From: Hevea brasiliensis
Lineage: Eukaryota > Streptophyta > Magnoliopsida > Malpighiales > Euphorbiaceae
Length of the DNA: 64,000 nucleotides
NCBI RefSeq assembly: GCF_030052815.1
Contig: NC_079496.1
Location: 72,653,652 to 72,717,651 of the forward strand
Direction: 5' to 3'
Position 1 is the first letter of the stretch, and every line of letters starts with the position of its first letter. Positions 1 to 12,500 of the stretch are shown here, in pieces. Both the position numbers and the translations under genes were made by a program. A model generated the notes under the pieces. That model worked only from the letters and a program-made list of their open reading frames with translations, ran no database searches and was not told where the DNA came from.

Positions 1-775
1 TCCATGGTAAATTCCTCTTAGGACAATCTTTCAGACGATGGTCTATGGCTCCACATCTATAACAGGCTCCCGTCAATTCCCTACATTCACCTTTATGCCA
101 CTTGTTACAATGGCCACATTTTCTTGCTAATCCTGGCGCACTCACTACTAGTGTTTCTTGTTGATCTCTTCTGGCTATAGGCCTGGGTCTGGATCTTCTA
201 CTTTGATCAGATGTCTGACTTAACTATTCTCTTGGCCTCTTATTACTAGACTGTCCAAATTTCTTCTTTTGCTGATCACCACTCCTCTTCTGTTCCTCTT
301 TATGAATATAGCTAATATATTTCTTTCTGAACTCTATCAAAAAAAATTTCCAAGTTACATCGGCTGGTGGCACTACCTTGGTTACAACATCCGACCACCG
401 ATATGCAGCTTCTTGTAACAATGAAACTGCACACTCCAAACTCTGTTCTGGTGTGCAATGGAGCTGCTACAGGATTGTTTCGGTATTTTCTAACCAATAC
501 TCAGCTGCTGAAGAATCATCTTCCTTTCTACCATTGAAATCTACAGCTCCATACTTCCTAATTTTTCCTAGAGGTGATTTTCATTGAGGCGGTGGTGGAA
601 TAACCCCAGTCATCTGTCGAAAGAATTCAGTCATCTGCTCAAACAGGGTCGGTTGGGGTTGTACAGGCACCTCTTGCACTGGTGAAGCAGGATCTCCCCG
701 ATTTCCAATATCACTCCCAGTCGGGATACGACTTACTACTTCTTCTTCTACTACCCTCTACGATTCTGAGTCCAT
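1..775 (-). pseudogene. gag fragment of Ty3/gypsy element E (runs off the left edge)
   Basis: Read on the minus strand from an ATG at 775, this is the Gag of a Tekay-like chromovirus. It has a Pro-rich N-terminal region, a capsid segment with the family motif around SLLQEAAYRW and VTWKFFLIEFRKKY, and, near position 110 down to 30, a double zinc knuckle (CGHCNKWHKGEC, then CYRCG....H....C) that would bind genomic RNA. Codon 6 is a stop and at least three further stops follow, so it is not translatable. Compared with A1 the C-terminal half of the capsid is missing: the frame passes directly from HKEEQKR to SGDQQKKK. Pol should lie to the left, outside the window. Identification as gag is certain; clade is by similarity to the pol-bearing copies here. 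Confidence 0.88.
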
Positions 776-789
776 ACCTTGACCTAAAA
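773..789 (-). promoter_or_regulatory. possible 3' splice site just upstream of gag ATG (E)
   Basis: On the minus strand a T-rich run ends in TTATTTTAG, then GTCAAGGT and the gag ATG at 775. The same arrangement is seen in G and, with different sequence, in A1, B and C. It would fit the acceptor of a leader intron. This is inference from sequence only. Confidence 0.3.
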
Positions 790-899
790 TAACCAAGAAA
801 ATAGATCTGCATTAGTGACACTTCGACTCATATGAATGCAATGCATGTTATGCACACTATCTCATTCTATCTATCTATGCCTAGGAATGCCTAAACCAT

Positions 900-911
900 G
901 CTCTAATACCA
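900..911 (-). other. primer-binding site (initiator Met-tRNA), element E
   Basis: The minus strand reads TGGTATTAGAGC, one base away from the usual plant PBS TGGTATCAGAGC, five bases after the LTR end at 917. It marks the LTR at 917-4975 as E's 5' LTR and sets E's direction as minus. Confidence 0.85.
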
Positions 912-1612
912 ATAAATGTAACACCCCTCACCCGACTACTGTGTAGCCGAGCAAGGCATGCTACATTTGGTGTTGGAGCACCCTAACTTACCTTACTTTA
1001 TTTCTTTAAAAATTTTGTTCTCGTTATATTTAATATCGATTATTTTTCGACAGAGAAACTAACAGAGTTTCCCCTATTTTATTATCGTTTAACGTATTTC
1101 AATATTCACCTGTTTGAAATTCAATAATATTTTCAAAATTAAATCTTATGCATGCTAATCATAATTATCTCATCAATCATTCTCATAATTTTCTCATATT
1201 TCAAATCTCATCCATATATTTCAATTTCATAATCATTTCCATACATTTCCATTCATACTCAATTCATATGTAAACATTCTCAAATTACATAAGCAAAATT
1301 TTCAAATTTCCTTAATTTACATATTTTACAAAATAATTACAAAATTTCATAATTTACATGATATATAAATTAATTACATATGAAAAAACTAATTTATTAA
1401 TTTACATCACATTTCAATTAATTACCTATTCATAATCTACATTATAATACAATATCTAGCATTTTATACAAAATACAAAATATGATCTATACGGGCCCTA
1501 TCTACATGCATTGCTGAGGAGGTGACAACCTTGAATACTTCAGATACTTCTACAGATCAAAACTCCCAAAATTTCCAGTCAAACGTCCATTGGGTTCTAG
1601 CTTTAGTACCTG

Positions 1613-1653
1613 CGCGAAGGAAACAATTCCATCGCGGTAAGCATTGCTGCTTA
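1613..1653 (-). other. double hairpin in LTR of E
   Basis: Minus strand: stem 1 TAAGCA/TGCTTA (1638-1653, 4-base loop), then stem 2 with arms of ten bases starting CGCGA and ending TCGCG (1613-1636), broken by a single mismatch at its sixth position. The same architecture occurs in every LTR family in the window with different stem sequences. Confidence 0.6.
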
Positions 1654-2255
1654 GTGGTGCAATAATATACAAATAAAGATAGAAATAAAACATAATTCAA
1701 ATAATTAAGATTTATTTATACTTCACATGCGGTTTCTACAATTTAATATGTTTTATCCTAATTTAGTCTTATTTGAAAGTGTTTATTTCGCTAATGTACA
1801 GTAATAATGTACAAAGAAAAATGATATGAAAATAATAAATTTATACTTATATTATTATACAAGTCACATTTGCAATATTTATTTATGTTATAATTTTCTT
1901 TGCTAATCTTTTATCATTTTCTCTATACTTGCTAGGTTGTCTCAGATTATATCATAATAAGTAAATTTTAATATCTGTCCAGTTCATTTCGATTCTTTCT
2001 AATAAATAACTATTCTAATTTATTTTAGGTCATCTTACTCATTTATTTTATTTAATTTCTAATATTTTTAATTGCTAATATTCTTAACTTATCTCAATAA
2101 ATTTCATTGCCCAAGTAACCTATGACAGGCTGACTAAACTGGATAACGGGTCGTTGGCACTGGACATCGTGGTGCCTCGGGCCGTCATACCATGGGACGC
2201 AGAACGTCAACCACGTATGCAGTCAGTATGGCTAAAAAGCCATGATAACACATAA

Positions 2256-2333
2256 TCGGGCATAAAAGCCATGAATGTTGGCATAAAGCCATGAATACGG
2301 GTATAAAGCCATGAATACAGGCATAAAGCGTTT
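2256..2333. repeat. short tandem repeat inside LTR E
   Basis: About four degenerate copies of a 20-21 bp unit resembling GGCATAAAGCCATGAATAC. LTR S1 has the corresponding array at 28354-28428 with different copy number. Confidence 0.75.
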
Positions 2334-4975
2334 CGCAATACTGCTAAAACAATACCCTATTGGCATGCCAAACTATCCAATCTGACACACATGTCTAGGC
2401 AATACAAGGGCACATAATATCATTAAAATTAATATATTGTGTTTTATGACTTCATTATTTCATGATAAATTTCATAATTTATACATTCATCATAATATTC
2501 AAACAATCCTTTATTGATCACAATTCATAACAATGGTGTTCATATACCATTGTACTCAAAACGTTCTTCCTTTCTCTTATAAAGAAAACTAATGTTCCAT
2601 TCATATTTTTATGTGATTCATTTATTCATTACAATATTTATATGGATTCATAACTCATACAAGATGTTATTATCTTATTTGTAATGGAAACATAAATCCT
2701 AATGTAAACCTCATCCCATTTATACTCAACAATCCATCTAGGTTAATTTCATTTCATATTCAAGTGGTATCACTCATGTTTTATTAGACCTACTAGTAAT
2801 GGGAATACAATTCCTAACTATATACTCACATAACTTAAATGTTCATTAAGTCATTTAGGTAGATTACTATTTCTATTCCAAGTAATCCATGAATGTTTCA
2901 TGGATTCCAAATTTCATACCTTAATTTTCTCTACCAATTTAGTTATTATACTTTGTGTCTTTGTATTACTATTGACAATACTATTCACTCAAATTGTTGA
3001 CTTTTTAATACATAATAAATTTATTGAACCTAAGTTCTCCAAGATACCACATTTTGCATTCAAAATTTGTTGGTATTCGTTGCCAATACCATTTCCAATC
3101 TTAATGTTAATTGGGCAGAATTTTCAGTTTTCATGCCTTGTCTTTACTGTTCCATTGGTCAATTTTGCTGTGGGAATTTGGCAAAATGATCAACACGAAA
3201 GTCGTTCCTTATTTTGTGTAGTTGCATTTCCTTTTTTGATTCACTCCATTTGGAGTTTTGTAGCTCAAGTTATGGTCATTTTACCATAATTGGCCGGATT
3301 GGACAGATTCCAAAATTCTGGGCGAAACTGGTTCTGCTAGATTTTGTAACCTAAGTTTGGTTGGCAATTTGACTAGGTTATGGTCATAATTTGAGTCAGG
3401 TTTCTTCATGAAAGTTGTTGGTATATATCTCAGCTTGTTTGTGGTAAAATTTCAGGTCAATTGGACCTTTCTACATTGAGTTATGGCCAAATTACCAAAT
3501 ACTGTTCATTTGATCATTTTGCCCAGGCAGATTGCAGGTCACCCGGATTAGGACAAACTTTTGGTCAATTTGGTTTGGTTTTCTGGGCATAGTTTCTTCA
3601 CCAAAGTTGTGCCATTATGTGTCTAGTTTCATGTCCAATTGTCCAAACACAAATTGAACCTCTACAATTCAAGTTATGGCTGCCCAAACCTGCTAGACTC
3701 ATGTCCATTTCTGTAGGTCATCTAGGGCAGCCACACTAAACCTAAATCCCATCACTAAACACAATTCATTTCTTGTTTACCAATAATCAAATGGTCACTA
3801 ATTGAACATTAAAACTCACTTTCATCATTACATGATCAAAGTCTCAATTTCATGCTCAAACCCTAACTCCAATTTCCAATTCATGGCATACACACACTAA
3901 ACTCATATCAAATCACTTTATCCATCATCTATACTCATCAATAACATAATTAAGCCACTTAATTTCATCAAAAACAAACAATCCTTAAACTTTCTCATGG
4001 CTACCAAATTTAGAGATTTCATTTACTCAAGTTTTTCTTTTAATTTCACACAATTTTCTACTTGATTTAGCATGCTTACAAGATTAAAGAAAGAAAGAAA
4101 TTGTTTAGGGCACTAACCCTTTTTGAGCAGAATTTTCCCAAGTAATTCCTTCACTTTCTTGGCTTTTCTTGGCTGCCAAACACTTTCCCAAGAGGTAAAA
4201 TGAAGTTTTTGTGAAGAAGACTAGAGGTTTTATGGTAGAATTGAGTGGGAAAATGGAGCTTGAATGAAGAACTAATGGAGGAAGAGAGAAAAAAAATTGG
4301 GTTCGGCCAGCTGAAGCAATGAGGAAGAAAACAGATTTGTTTTGTCAATTTTATCTCTTTTTAATGGTTTTATGTAAGCTTGTTGAATGGTGATTGGTGG
4401 ATAGGTTCTTAATGACATCATATGATGTCATAATTAGGTATTTTCTTTCATTTCCTTTTCTTCTTTTCTCTACTCATTTTCAATTTAATTTTTAGCAATA
4501 TTTATTCATATTTTAGATCATAATAATTATTTACTTAACTGGACAAGTCGGTCAAAAATCATCTCTGAAGACGAAATGACCAAAATGCCCTCCGTTTGGC
4601 TTAACAGACTAAAATTGTCTGTACCTATTGAAAAATTTTTCTAAACCTTTTCTTGGCATTCTAATGTCATAGAAACCTTAATGACTTTTCTCTAGAGTCT
4701 CAAAAATTATTTTATGAATTTTCTCCTGAGTATAGGGCACCTAGTTGCGAGAACCGCAACTTCCTACTGGGTTACCCATCGCTAGGGCACCAGCTCATTT
4801 AACTTGGTTGTATTTTATTTCTAAAATTTTTTTCTAAATTTTTCTTATTAATATTTGAGTTATTTATGACTCCTCACTCTAGTCTAATTATTTTTCTAGA
4901 CGTTCTAACTGTCTGAACCGACACCGGTCACCGAAACAGTAGAATGTACGAAATTGCTACAGTCAGGGTGTTACA

Positions 4976-6992
4976 GTTACTATTCATTTTATTAGTTAAG
5001 TAAAATATTGACTTTTGCCTAGACAATAGGTACATTAGTTCTAATATTCCCAGCATACTGCATTTTGCATTCTAAAGTTGTTGGTATTGGTTGCCAATAC
5101 CATTACTAAACTTAGTGTTAGTTATTCACAATTTTCAGATTTCAAGCATTTTTACTGTTCCATTGGTCATTTTTATAGTAGGAATTTAACAAAATTGTCT
5201 TCATGAAAGTTGTTCCTTATTGTGTCTAGTTATATTTCTTTTTTTGAATCACTCCATTTGGAGTTTTGTAGCTCAAGTTATGGCCTAAATACTATAACTA
5301 GCTGGATTGTAATTTTCTAGATTTTTTGGACAGAACCAAATCTATAGTGTTTGGTACACTGACTGCAGGTCAGTTTTTGAACATGTTATGATCAAAATTT
5401 GGGTTTGGTTTTGTCATGAAAGTTGTAGGTATATGTCTCAGCTTGCTGCTGGTAAAATTTCAGGCCAATTGGACCTTTCTACACTGAGTTATAACCAAAT
5501 GAATGAATACTATTCATTTGGTCATTTTGCTCAGGCAGAATGTAAGTCACCCAGATTAGGATAATTTTTAGGTCAACTTAGTTTGGTTTTCTGGGTAGGG
5601 TTTCTTCACCAAAGTTGTGCCATTATGTGTCTAGTTTTATGTCCAATTAGCCTTGTACCAATTGAACCTATACAACTCCATTTATATCTACTCAAACCTA
5701 CTGAACTCATAACTAGTCTTGCAGGTTACCAAGGGCAGCATGCCTAAGTTTCACTCCAACTCCTTACTCACTTCAATTCTGCCTCACACACATTCAAATG
5801 GTCACTAATTAACCATTACAAGGTTAAAATACCATTACATGAGCAAACCCTGACGTTGTTCAAGTGTCCACATTTTCAAGGTCCATTCATGCATCTCACT
5901 TGCATTTCACTTACTCTTACATGTTCAATCACTCATTTCATGCCAAGGGCAGCTCATAACCACTTTGTTTCAAGTAATTTCATCAAACCCTAACCACCCC
6001 TAGGCTGTCGAAATTATAGGGATGGACACACATAAGTTTTACTTCATTTTTCTTACATTTTCTACTTATTTCATGGCATTAAGCATGAATCAAGTAAAAG
6101 TAGTAAGAGTTTGGACACTAACCTCTTTTGCTAACTATTCCAAGTCTCCGAAACTTCCTTCTTCCTTCTTTCTTCTTCTTTTTGCTAGCTAGAGGATGTT
6201 CAAGATGCAAGATCACTTTTTTGTGAAGCAAGGTAGTGGTTTCATGGTGATTTGATGGGTGGTTTCAAGCTTACATGAAGCTTCCATGGGGGTTGGGATG
6301 GAAGAGGGTTTTCGGCTAGTTTGGTTTAGGGAAGAAAGCAGATTGTGTTTGTTCATTTATTACCTCATTTACCTCTTTTTAATTAGTTTTTAATAGCTTG
6401 TTCAATTGTGATTGGTGAGAGCACTTTTAATGACCTCATGATGATGTCATAATTGACATTTTTCTCATTTTCTTTTCTTTTCTTCTCTACTCATTTTCAA
6501 TTTAATTTTTAGCAATATTTATTCACATTTTTTTATCATAATAATTATTTACTTAACTGGACAAGTCGGCCAAAAATTATCTCTGAAGACGAAATTACTA
6601 AAATACCCTCCGTTTGGCTTAACACACTAAAATTGTCTATACCGATTGAAAAATTTTTCTAATCATTTTATTGGCATTCTAATGCCACAAAACTCTCAAT
6701 GACTCTTCTCTAGAGTCCCAAAAATTATTTTATGAATTTTCTCCTGAGTTTAGGGCTTTTAGTTGCGAAGACCGCAACTTCCTTCTAGGTTACCCATCGC
6801 TAGGGCACTGGCTCATTTAACTTAGTTGCATTTTATTTCTAAAATTTTTCCTTAATTTTTATTATTAATATTTGAGTTAATTATAGTTCCTCACTTTAGT
6901 TGAAATATTTTTCTAGACGTTCTAGCTGTCCGGACCGGCACCGCTCATCGGAACAGTAGAATGTACAGAATTGCTACAGTGAGGATGTTACA
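4976..6992 (-). repeat. LTR F, partial (2.0 kb), interrupted by element E
   Basis: This is the U3-side half of another family A-like LTR, minus strand. It begins (minus strand, from 6992) TGTAACATCCTCACTG and carries the TCTACTGTTCC start module. At 4976 it continues with gttactattcattttatt, matching the middle of S1 near 28550. E therefore inserted into this LTR, and the rest of F should lie left of the window. Its right end abuts gag G, so F is itself an insertion in G. Whether F is a solo LTR or the end of a full element cannot be seen. Confidence 0.78.
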
Positions 6993-7606
6993 ATGGTTCT
7001 CTAGGCCTCTTGTTACTAGACTATCCTAATACCCTCTTTTGCTGATCACCACTCCTATTCTGCTTCTCTTCAAGAGCGTAGTTAATGTATTTCTTTCTAA
7101 ACTCCATCAGAAAGAAATCTCAAGTCACTTTAGCTAGTGGCATTACCTTCGTTACGATATCCCACCACCGATATGTAGCAGTGAAACTGCACACTCCAAA
7201 CTTTGTTCTGGTGTGCAATGTAATTGCTGTAGGACTCTTTCATTCCTTTCTAATCAATACTCCACAGCTATAAAATCATCTTCCTTTCTGCCTTTGAAAT
7301 CTACAGCCCCATACTTTTGAATTTTTCCCAAAGGTGAATTCTGCTGTGGTTGGGGTTGCAAAACTACCTTAGTAATCTGTCTTAAGTACTCGGTCATCTG
7401 CTCCCATAAAACTTATTGGGGTTGTGCAAGTCCCTCTAACATTGGCACAGCAGGACCTCTCCTGTCTCCAACTTCACTCTCAGTCGGGGGATGATTGTCT
7501 ACTTCTTTTTCTACTGCATTCTGCAACTCAGGGTCTATACCTTAACCTAAAATAACCAGAGAAAATAGATCTGCATTAGTATCACCTCGACTCTTATGAA
7601 TGCAAT
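6993..7606 (-). pseudogene. gag N-terminal fragment of an older family A-like element (G)
   Basis: Minus-strand Gag remnant, closest to E's gag: Pro-rich start, the capsid motif around FRKKYINYALEE, then directly RSGDQQK, i.e. the same capsid deletion as in E. It is bounded by LTR F at 6992 and by the 3' LTR of D at 7607. The likely start codon (near 7541) reads ATA instead of ATG and several stops are present. This is the oldest recognisable layer of the nest. The remainder of the element is not recognisable in the window. Confidence 0.75.
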
Positions 7607-10600
7607 TGTCACACCCTACCCCTCTGTAAGGCATGACATGATCCCATAGTATACCTAATGAATTATCAAACTTTGTCTACTGATAGCCCATTAAATACAC
7701 TACAAGGGATTTTAAACCTTTTCTTATTTCTTTTTACAGTGGTGAGCACTTTTAACAGGTGTTAAATATTTTTAACTGAAGTGAAACCAAATAACAAATC
7801 TGAGTATCAATAATTTCTGTAAAAATTTTGGAAGAGTGCCATCTATATTTTGAATAAAACAATTCTTCAAAAACCTGTAAAAAGCACTTTCAATATATCT
7901 CTTAAATCCCAAACTCCAATAATAGTTCAACACAATAAATTTCTCAATATTTGTCAATTCAATTCAACATCAAATTTCCAGTGTTTCCAAAAGTTGAGAT
8001 AAGGGAAATATGTCACAGCATTTTTACAGGCCAAAATAATTTATAATTTTAGTTTAGAACTGCTCAAGACCAGTACAATATATACATACAGAGCACATAC
8101 ATTACAATAAAAACTACAAAAAGATGGTATACTCAATATACCCGACAAAATCTCAAAATGTAGCACAAGCAGCCTACTCTGCTGCTCTGTCTGTCTGTTT
8201 ACCTGCAATAGCAATTAAAAGGCTATCGTTGAGCCAATGTCTCAGTGGTGCACAACATTAAGAAAATATAGTTTGAAACCATAAACCATAAATCATATGA
8301 ACTGTGGATACTTAAAATCATAGTTGAATTCAAAAGACAATGAATGTCATAAAGAATTAAACTCCACTTCACAATATCATAATAAATATTAATAAATCAC
8401 ACACAGCTTAATCATGTTTCCAAAGTCCAAGTCGTCCAAAACGCCGATGGCTAATAAGGAATAATATGGCTAGCTAGCAATTATATGAGTACTCATCCTA
8501 TTCATCCTCAACTGACACACACCTCAACACTTCAGCCAGATAGGGAATTCAAAGTGAATTCGTCCCACTAGAAAAGCTAGTGAGGAATTCAATCAAATAT
8601 ACATGATAGTTGTGGTTTCAAATCATTTACAATATTTTTCAAGAAATAAGTATCCATCAAATTCCATTCAAATAAGTTTTCCATAATTAAGGCGATAACA
8701 TACAAATTGTCAATATTTATTTCAATTGAAAATTCAAAAGAAATACTATTGTGCACAAACCTCTGAAGAGTAACCTCTTGACCCTGACTCAGCATTTCCT
8801 TCCCTTTCCCTGAGTCTTTGCTAACTGAAACACACAATTTGAAGTGTTTCAGAACTTTTTTAAATTGTTTATAATAATAAAGTTCAATAATTAAATGTAT
8901 TTAATACTATTGCTTTCCTTAGTCAACCTATAATGTTGACCTTTGATGCACTCTATGTGTGTTAATTTTAATGTTACCAATATGTCACATTTTATAGTCC
9001 TTTAGTGTTAGTACATGTTATCAAATTCATTTTCAAGTGTATTGCATTTTATTGCAATTTACCGGATTTCAGTATGCTATTTTGACCTAGCCGAATGACC
9101 TAGTTCTCTTGGTTTTCGGGTTCTGGTCGGAATTACAAACTTGTAGGTCTATGTCTTAGTGAACTTTTGCCACAAATTTTAGGTCATTTGGAGTTTTCTA
9201 GACCAAGTTATGGTCATTTTACTATTGCTGGATAGATTGCACTAAAATGGCAAACTTAGGTCATTTTTAGGTCATTTCCTATTCTGGCAGTTTTTATACT
9301 CGAAATTTTGCAAGCATTTTGACTTGCTTATGGTCATTTTTGGGTTTTGGTGTCTGCATAAGAGTTGTAGCTCTATGTCTAAGCTATCCATGGTATAAAT
9401 TTTAGGTCAATTGGACCTGTTCTGAGTGAGTTATGGACAAAAAACTTACTGCTGTCCAAATGGTCAATTTTTAGGTTTGCAAAGTCACTAATCCGGATTT
9501 GGTCAATTCTCATGTCACTTTTTGAAAAGAATTTAGGTAGGCTTTCTTCATTAAAGTTGGCACATTTTGTGCCTAGTTTTACCTCCAATTGGCTTCATAC
9601 CAATTGGAGTCACACACTTTGGGTTATAGGCTCATTTGCATACTGCTCGCTACATGCCTCTCAAACACCAACCCAAACACACATTCACCAACTATATCTT
9701 CACTTCCCCAAACCATTCTGCATTTGGTACTAACCATAACCATTCATTGCTTTACATTATAGGTCAACTTGGACAGAATATAACAACTTTACAATACACC
9801 AAATGCAATCATAATTCACAAAGTCCAAACCTAACAATATATACACATAAACACTCCTAATTATTACACATAACTTCCATCATCAAATTACACATTTATT
9901 CTCTACTCAATCATACACATAAGCTGCCACTCTTAGTACCATAATTCAACAACATTTTCATGAATTTAAACACTTCAATCTTCATCATGAGGCTGCCAAA
10001 ATAATACACATACATATCAAACTTCCATTTTCACTTTTCAACTTACAATCACACGTTATACATGGTAAATTAGTCCTATATATATAAGCACTCTAATTAA
10101 CTTCATTACCCATCAAATTCATATAAGAACAAACTAGTTACCTTTCACTTCCATGGCTGCCCAAAATGGTACACTTCAATAACTCATCAAATCTCATAAT
10201 TTCTTCCATAATCTAACACCCCACAATCTCTACTACAACTTTAATAAAGAAACAATGGAAACAAGAACTTACCTCTTTTGAAGCTTGTTAAAACCTTTTC
10301 AAATCCTTCCCTTTTTGCTGCCACAGTCTTTGCCAAGTTGTATAGTCCAACTTTAGTGAAGGAATTTAGGAAGAACAAAGCTTGATCATGGGTAGATGAA
10401 GGTGGAAAATGGGGCGGCCATGAGAGCTTCCATGGGAGTTAGTTTCAGCTGGTTATGAAATGAGGTTGAAGATGAAGTTTAATCTATCCCAATGCTTAAT
10501 AAAGGTGTCCCGCAATGTGAGTTAGTGGAGCACTAACTTTAGGAAATGATTTATTTAATTAAAGTTACTAAATTTGTAAATTTGCCTCATTACTCCCATT

Positions 10601-11141
10601 ATTTACATTATGTACTATATTTTTTTTTTCATGATATTTTCAAAGTTTAATATCATTTATTTTTAATGGACATTTAGGTCAAAAGCCAACTCTAGGTGTC
10701 AATTGACCACAATGCCCCTATTCGGATTGTATTCTCGATTTTTCAGTAACACCGACTTTTATCAATTTCTCGATTTCTCATTTTTCTTGGTACTGATTAC
10801 TTAATTGTTCTTTGACATTTCAATGTCACTTATACTTCAATAAGTCTTTAATTATGTCTCAAAACTAAATTCCAAGGATTCCCTGCAGTCCTAGGGTTGG
10901 CTATTGCCTATGCTGTAACTTCCCCGTGCGGTCACCCATCGTTGCGGTGCTGGCTCGTTTAACTTAGTTTCATTTTCTCTCTTTTATTTTTCCTCAAATT
11001 TTCTTGGATTTTCTTTTTATTTATTTCATCATTTCATGTCTCCTTATTAACACTTAAGTATAGTTTTAGGTATTCTAGCTGTCCGGACAGACACTGGTCA
11101 TCGAAACAGTAGAACGCACTACCGAATATAGGGGTGTTAAA
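7607..11141 (-). repeat. 3' LTR of element D (3.5 kb)
   Basis: The plus strand begins TGTCACACCCTACCCC and ends GGGGTGTTAAA (the terminal GTTACA has one substitution). It resembles the B and C LTRs: the terminal block with GGCATGACATGATCCC (7631 on), the start module with TCTACTGTTTCGATGACC (minus strand, near 11090-11115), and a double hairpin at 8206-8244. It holds several minus- and plus-strand frames of 60-80 codons that I see no reason to call genes. Confidence 0.85.
8206..8244 (-). other. double hairpin in LTR of D
   Basis: Minus strand: stem 1 TGAG/CTCA (8230-8244), stem 2 CGATAGC/GCTATTG with one G-U pair (8206-8228), followed by CAGGTAAAC, which looks like a splice donor. It corresponds in position to the hairpin pairs of the other LTRs. 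Confidence 0.5.
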
Positions 11142-11154
11142 ATTCTCTCCCCCT
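11142..11154 (-). other. polypurine tract of element D
   Basis: The minus strand reads a purine run, GAGGGGGAGAGAAT-like, directly before the 3' LTR. This primes plus-strand DNA synthesis in LTR elements. It matches the G-rich tracts of B and C in position. Confidence 0.75.
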
Positions 11155-11188
11155 CAAAATAAATTTTGTCTCAAAATTTTACCTGGCA

Positions 11189-12500
11189 TCAGTTTCTGAA
11201 TAGCTGTGGGTGATGTCTCCTCATGTCCTCTTTACGTTCCCAAGTAGCTTCCTAGCCTGAATGATGGTTCCATAGCACTTTAACCAGGGGTATCTGCTTA
11301 TTCCTCAACTGTTTCACCTCATGTGCCGGAATCTCTATAGGTTCTTCCTCATATGAGAGGTCTGGATTTACCTCAATCTCTTCAACTGATAGAACATGAG
11401 ATGGGTCAGATCTGTACCTCCTTAACATGGACACATGGAAGACACTGTGTATCCTTTCTAGCTCTGGAGGTAATGCCAACAGATATGCCAAAGGACCCAC
11501 TCTTTCCAGAACCTCATGTGGTCCGATAAAGTGAGGACTTAGTTTCCCCTTTTTGCCAAATCTCATAATCCTCTTCTAAGGAGAAACTTTAAGGAATACC
11601 TTATCACCCACTGCATATTCAATATCTCTTCTCTTCATATCAATATAGGACTTCTGACGGTCTGATGCAGCCTTGAATCGATCTCCGATCAATCTGATCT
11701 TTTCCTCTGTCTGCTGAACAATTTCTGGCCCAATCATCTTTCTTTCACCTACTTCATCCCAACATAGGGGAGTTCTGCACTTTCTGCCATACAAAGTTTC
11801 ATATGGAGGCATCCCAATGCTTGATTGGTAGCTGTTGTTATAAGCAAACTCAATCAAAGGCAAGTGTGTATCCCAACTACCTTCAAACTCAATCACACAA
11901 GCCATAACATATCCTCCAAGATCTGAATTACCCTCTCATACTGGCCATCTATCTGTGGGTTGAATGCCATGTTGAAGTTCAATCTAGTTCCTCGAGCTTT
12001 CTGAAGACTACCCCAAAAAAAAAAAGAAATGAACCTAGGATCTCTGTCAGATACAATGGATACTGGCACTCCATGCAGTCTCACAATCTCATCTATATAC
12101 AATCTGGCCAATCTTTCTAGGCTATAGTCTATCTGAACTGGCAGAAAGTGAGCAGACTTAGTCAGTCTGTCAACTATAACCCATACTGCATCATGACTAT
12201 TCTGTGTCCTCGGAAGTCCCATCACAAAATCCATAGTTATCTGTTCCCATTTCCACTCTGGTACTAGCAATGGATGTAACAAACCTGTTGGTACTTGATG
12301 TTCTGCCTTCACTTGCTGACAAGTTAGGCATTTGGAGACAAAATCAGCTACATCCCTCTTCATACCCATCCACCAGTAATGCTCTTTTAGCCCTCTGTAC
12401 ATTTTAGTTCCACCAGGATGCATAGCAAAAGGAGACTCATGTGCTTCCTTCATAATGATCTATCTCAATTTCACATCATTAAGAACGCACATTCTGCCTT
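11189..12500 (-). pseudogene. integrase with chromodomain-like tail, element D
   Basis: Minus strand. The order is the HHCC zinc domain ([11 protein letters not shown] ... CLTCQQVK, about 12430-12300), then the catalytic core with Asp in MDFVMGLP, Asp in SDRDPRF and Glu in YERVIQ, then the GKKGKLSPHFIGPHEV region and the tail ending VKVLWNHHSG...ATWER..DMRR. The tail is typical of Tekay chromoviruses, where it directs insertion toward heterochromatin. The frame is broken by an 11-base A run near 12013-12023 (inserted codons in the core), a frameshift near 11900 and stops near 11573 and 11250. There is no intron at the position where family A has one: the frame reads [10 protein letters not shown] without interruption. 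Confidence 0.87.

Larger units (their letters stand above)
917..4975 (-). repeat. 5' LTR of element E (family A-like, 4.06 kb)
   Basis: The ends are TGTAACACC at the left and GGTGTTACA at the right as read on the plus strand, i.e. TG...CA termini. It is homologous to LTR S1 (27189-31376) and more distantly to the A1/A2 LTRs. Shared landmarks include the TCTACTGTTTCGGTGACC start module (near 4925-4945), the CCGTTTGGC...CATTTTGGTC block, a short tandem repeat at 2256-2333, and the double hairpin at 1613-1653. The five bases after it (gttac, 4976-4980) are the expected target-site duplication; its partner lies outside the window. The hydrophobic 129-codon plus-strand frame at 2900-3289 is inside it and I do not regard it as a gene. 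Confidence 0.88.

Noticed and set aside
2900..3289. A 129-codon hydrophobic frame on the plus strand
   Set aside because: It lies inside LTR E, antisense, and is not open in the other LTR copies I compared.
917..6992. E's LTR and LTR F as the two LTRs of one element
   Set aside because: They are directly adjacent with no internal region, F lacks its other half, and F's text at 4976 continues in mid-LTR, so E is an insertion in F.
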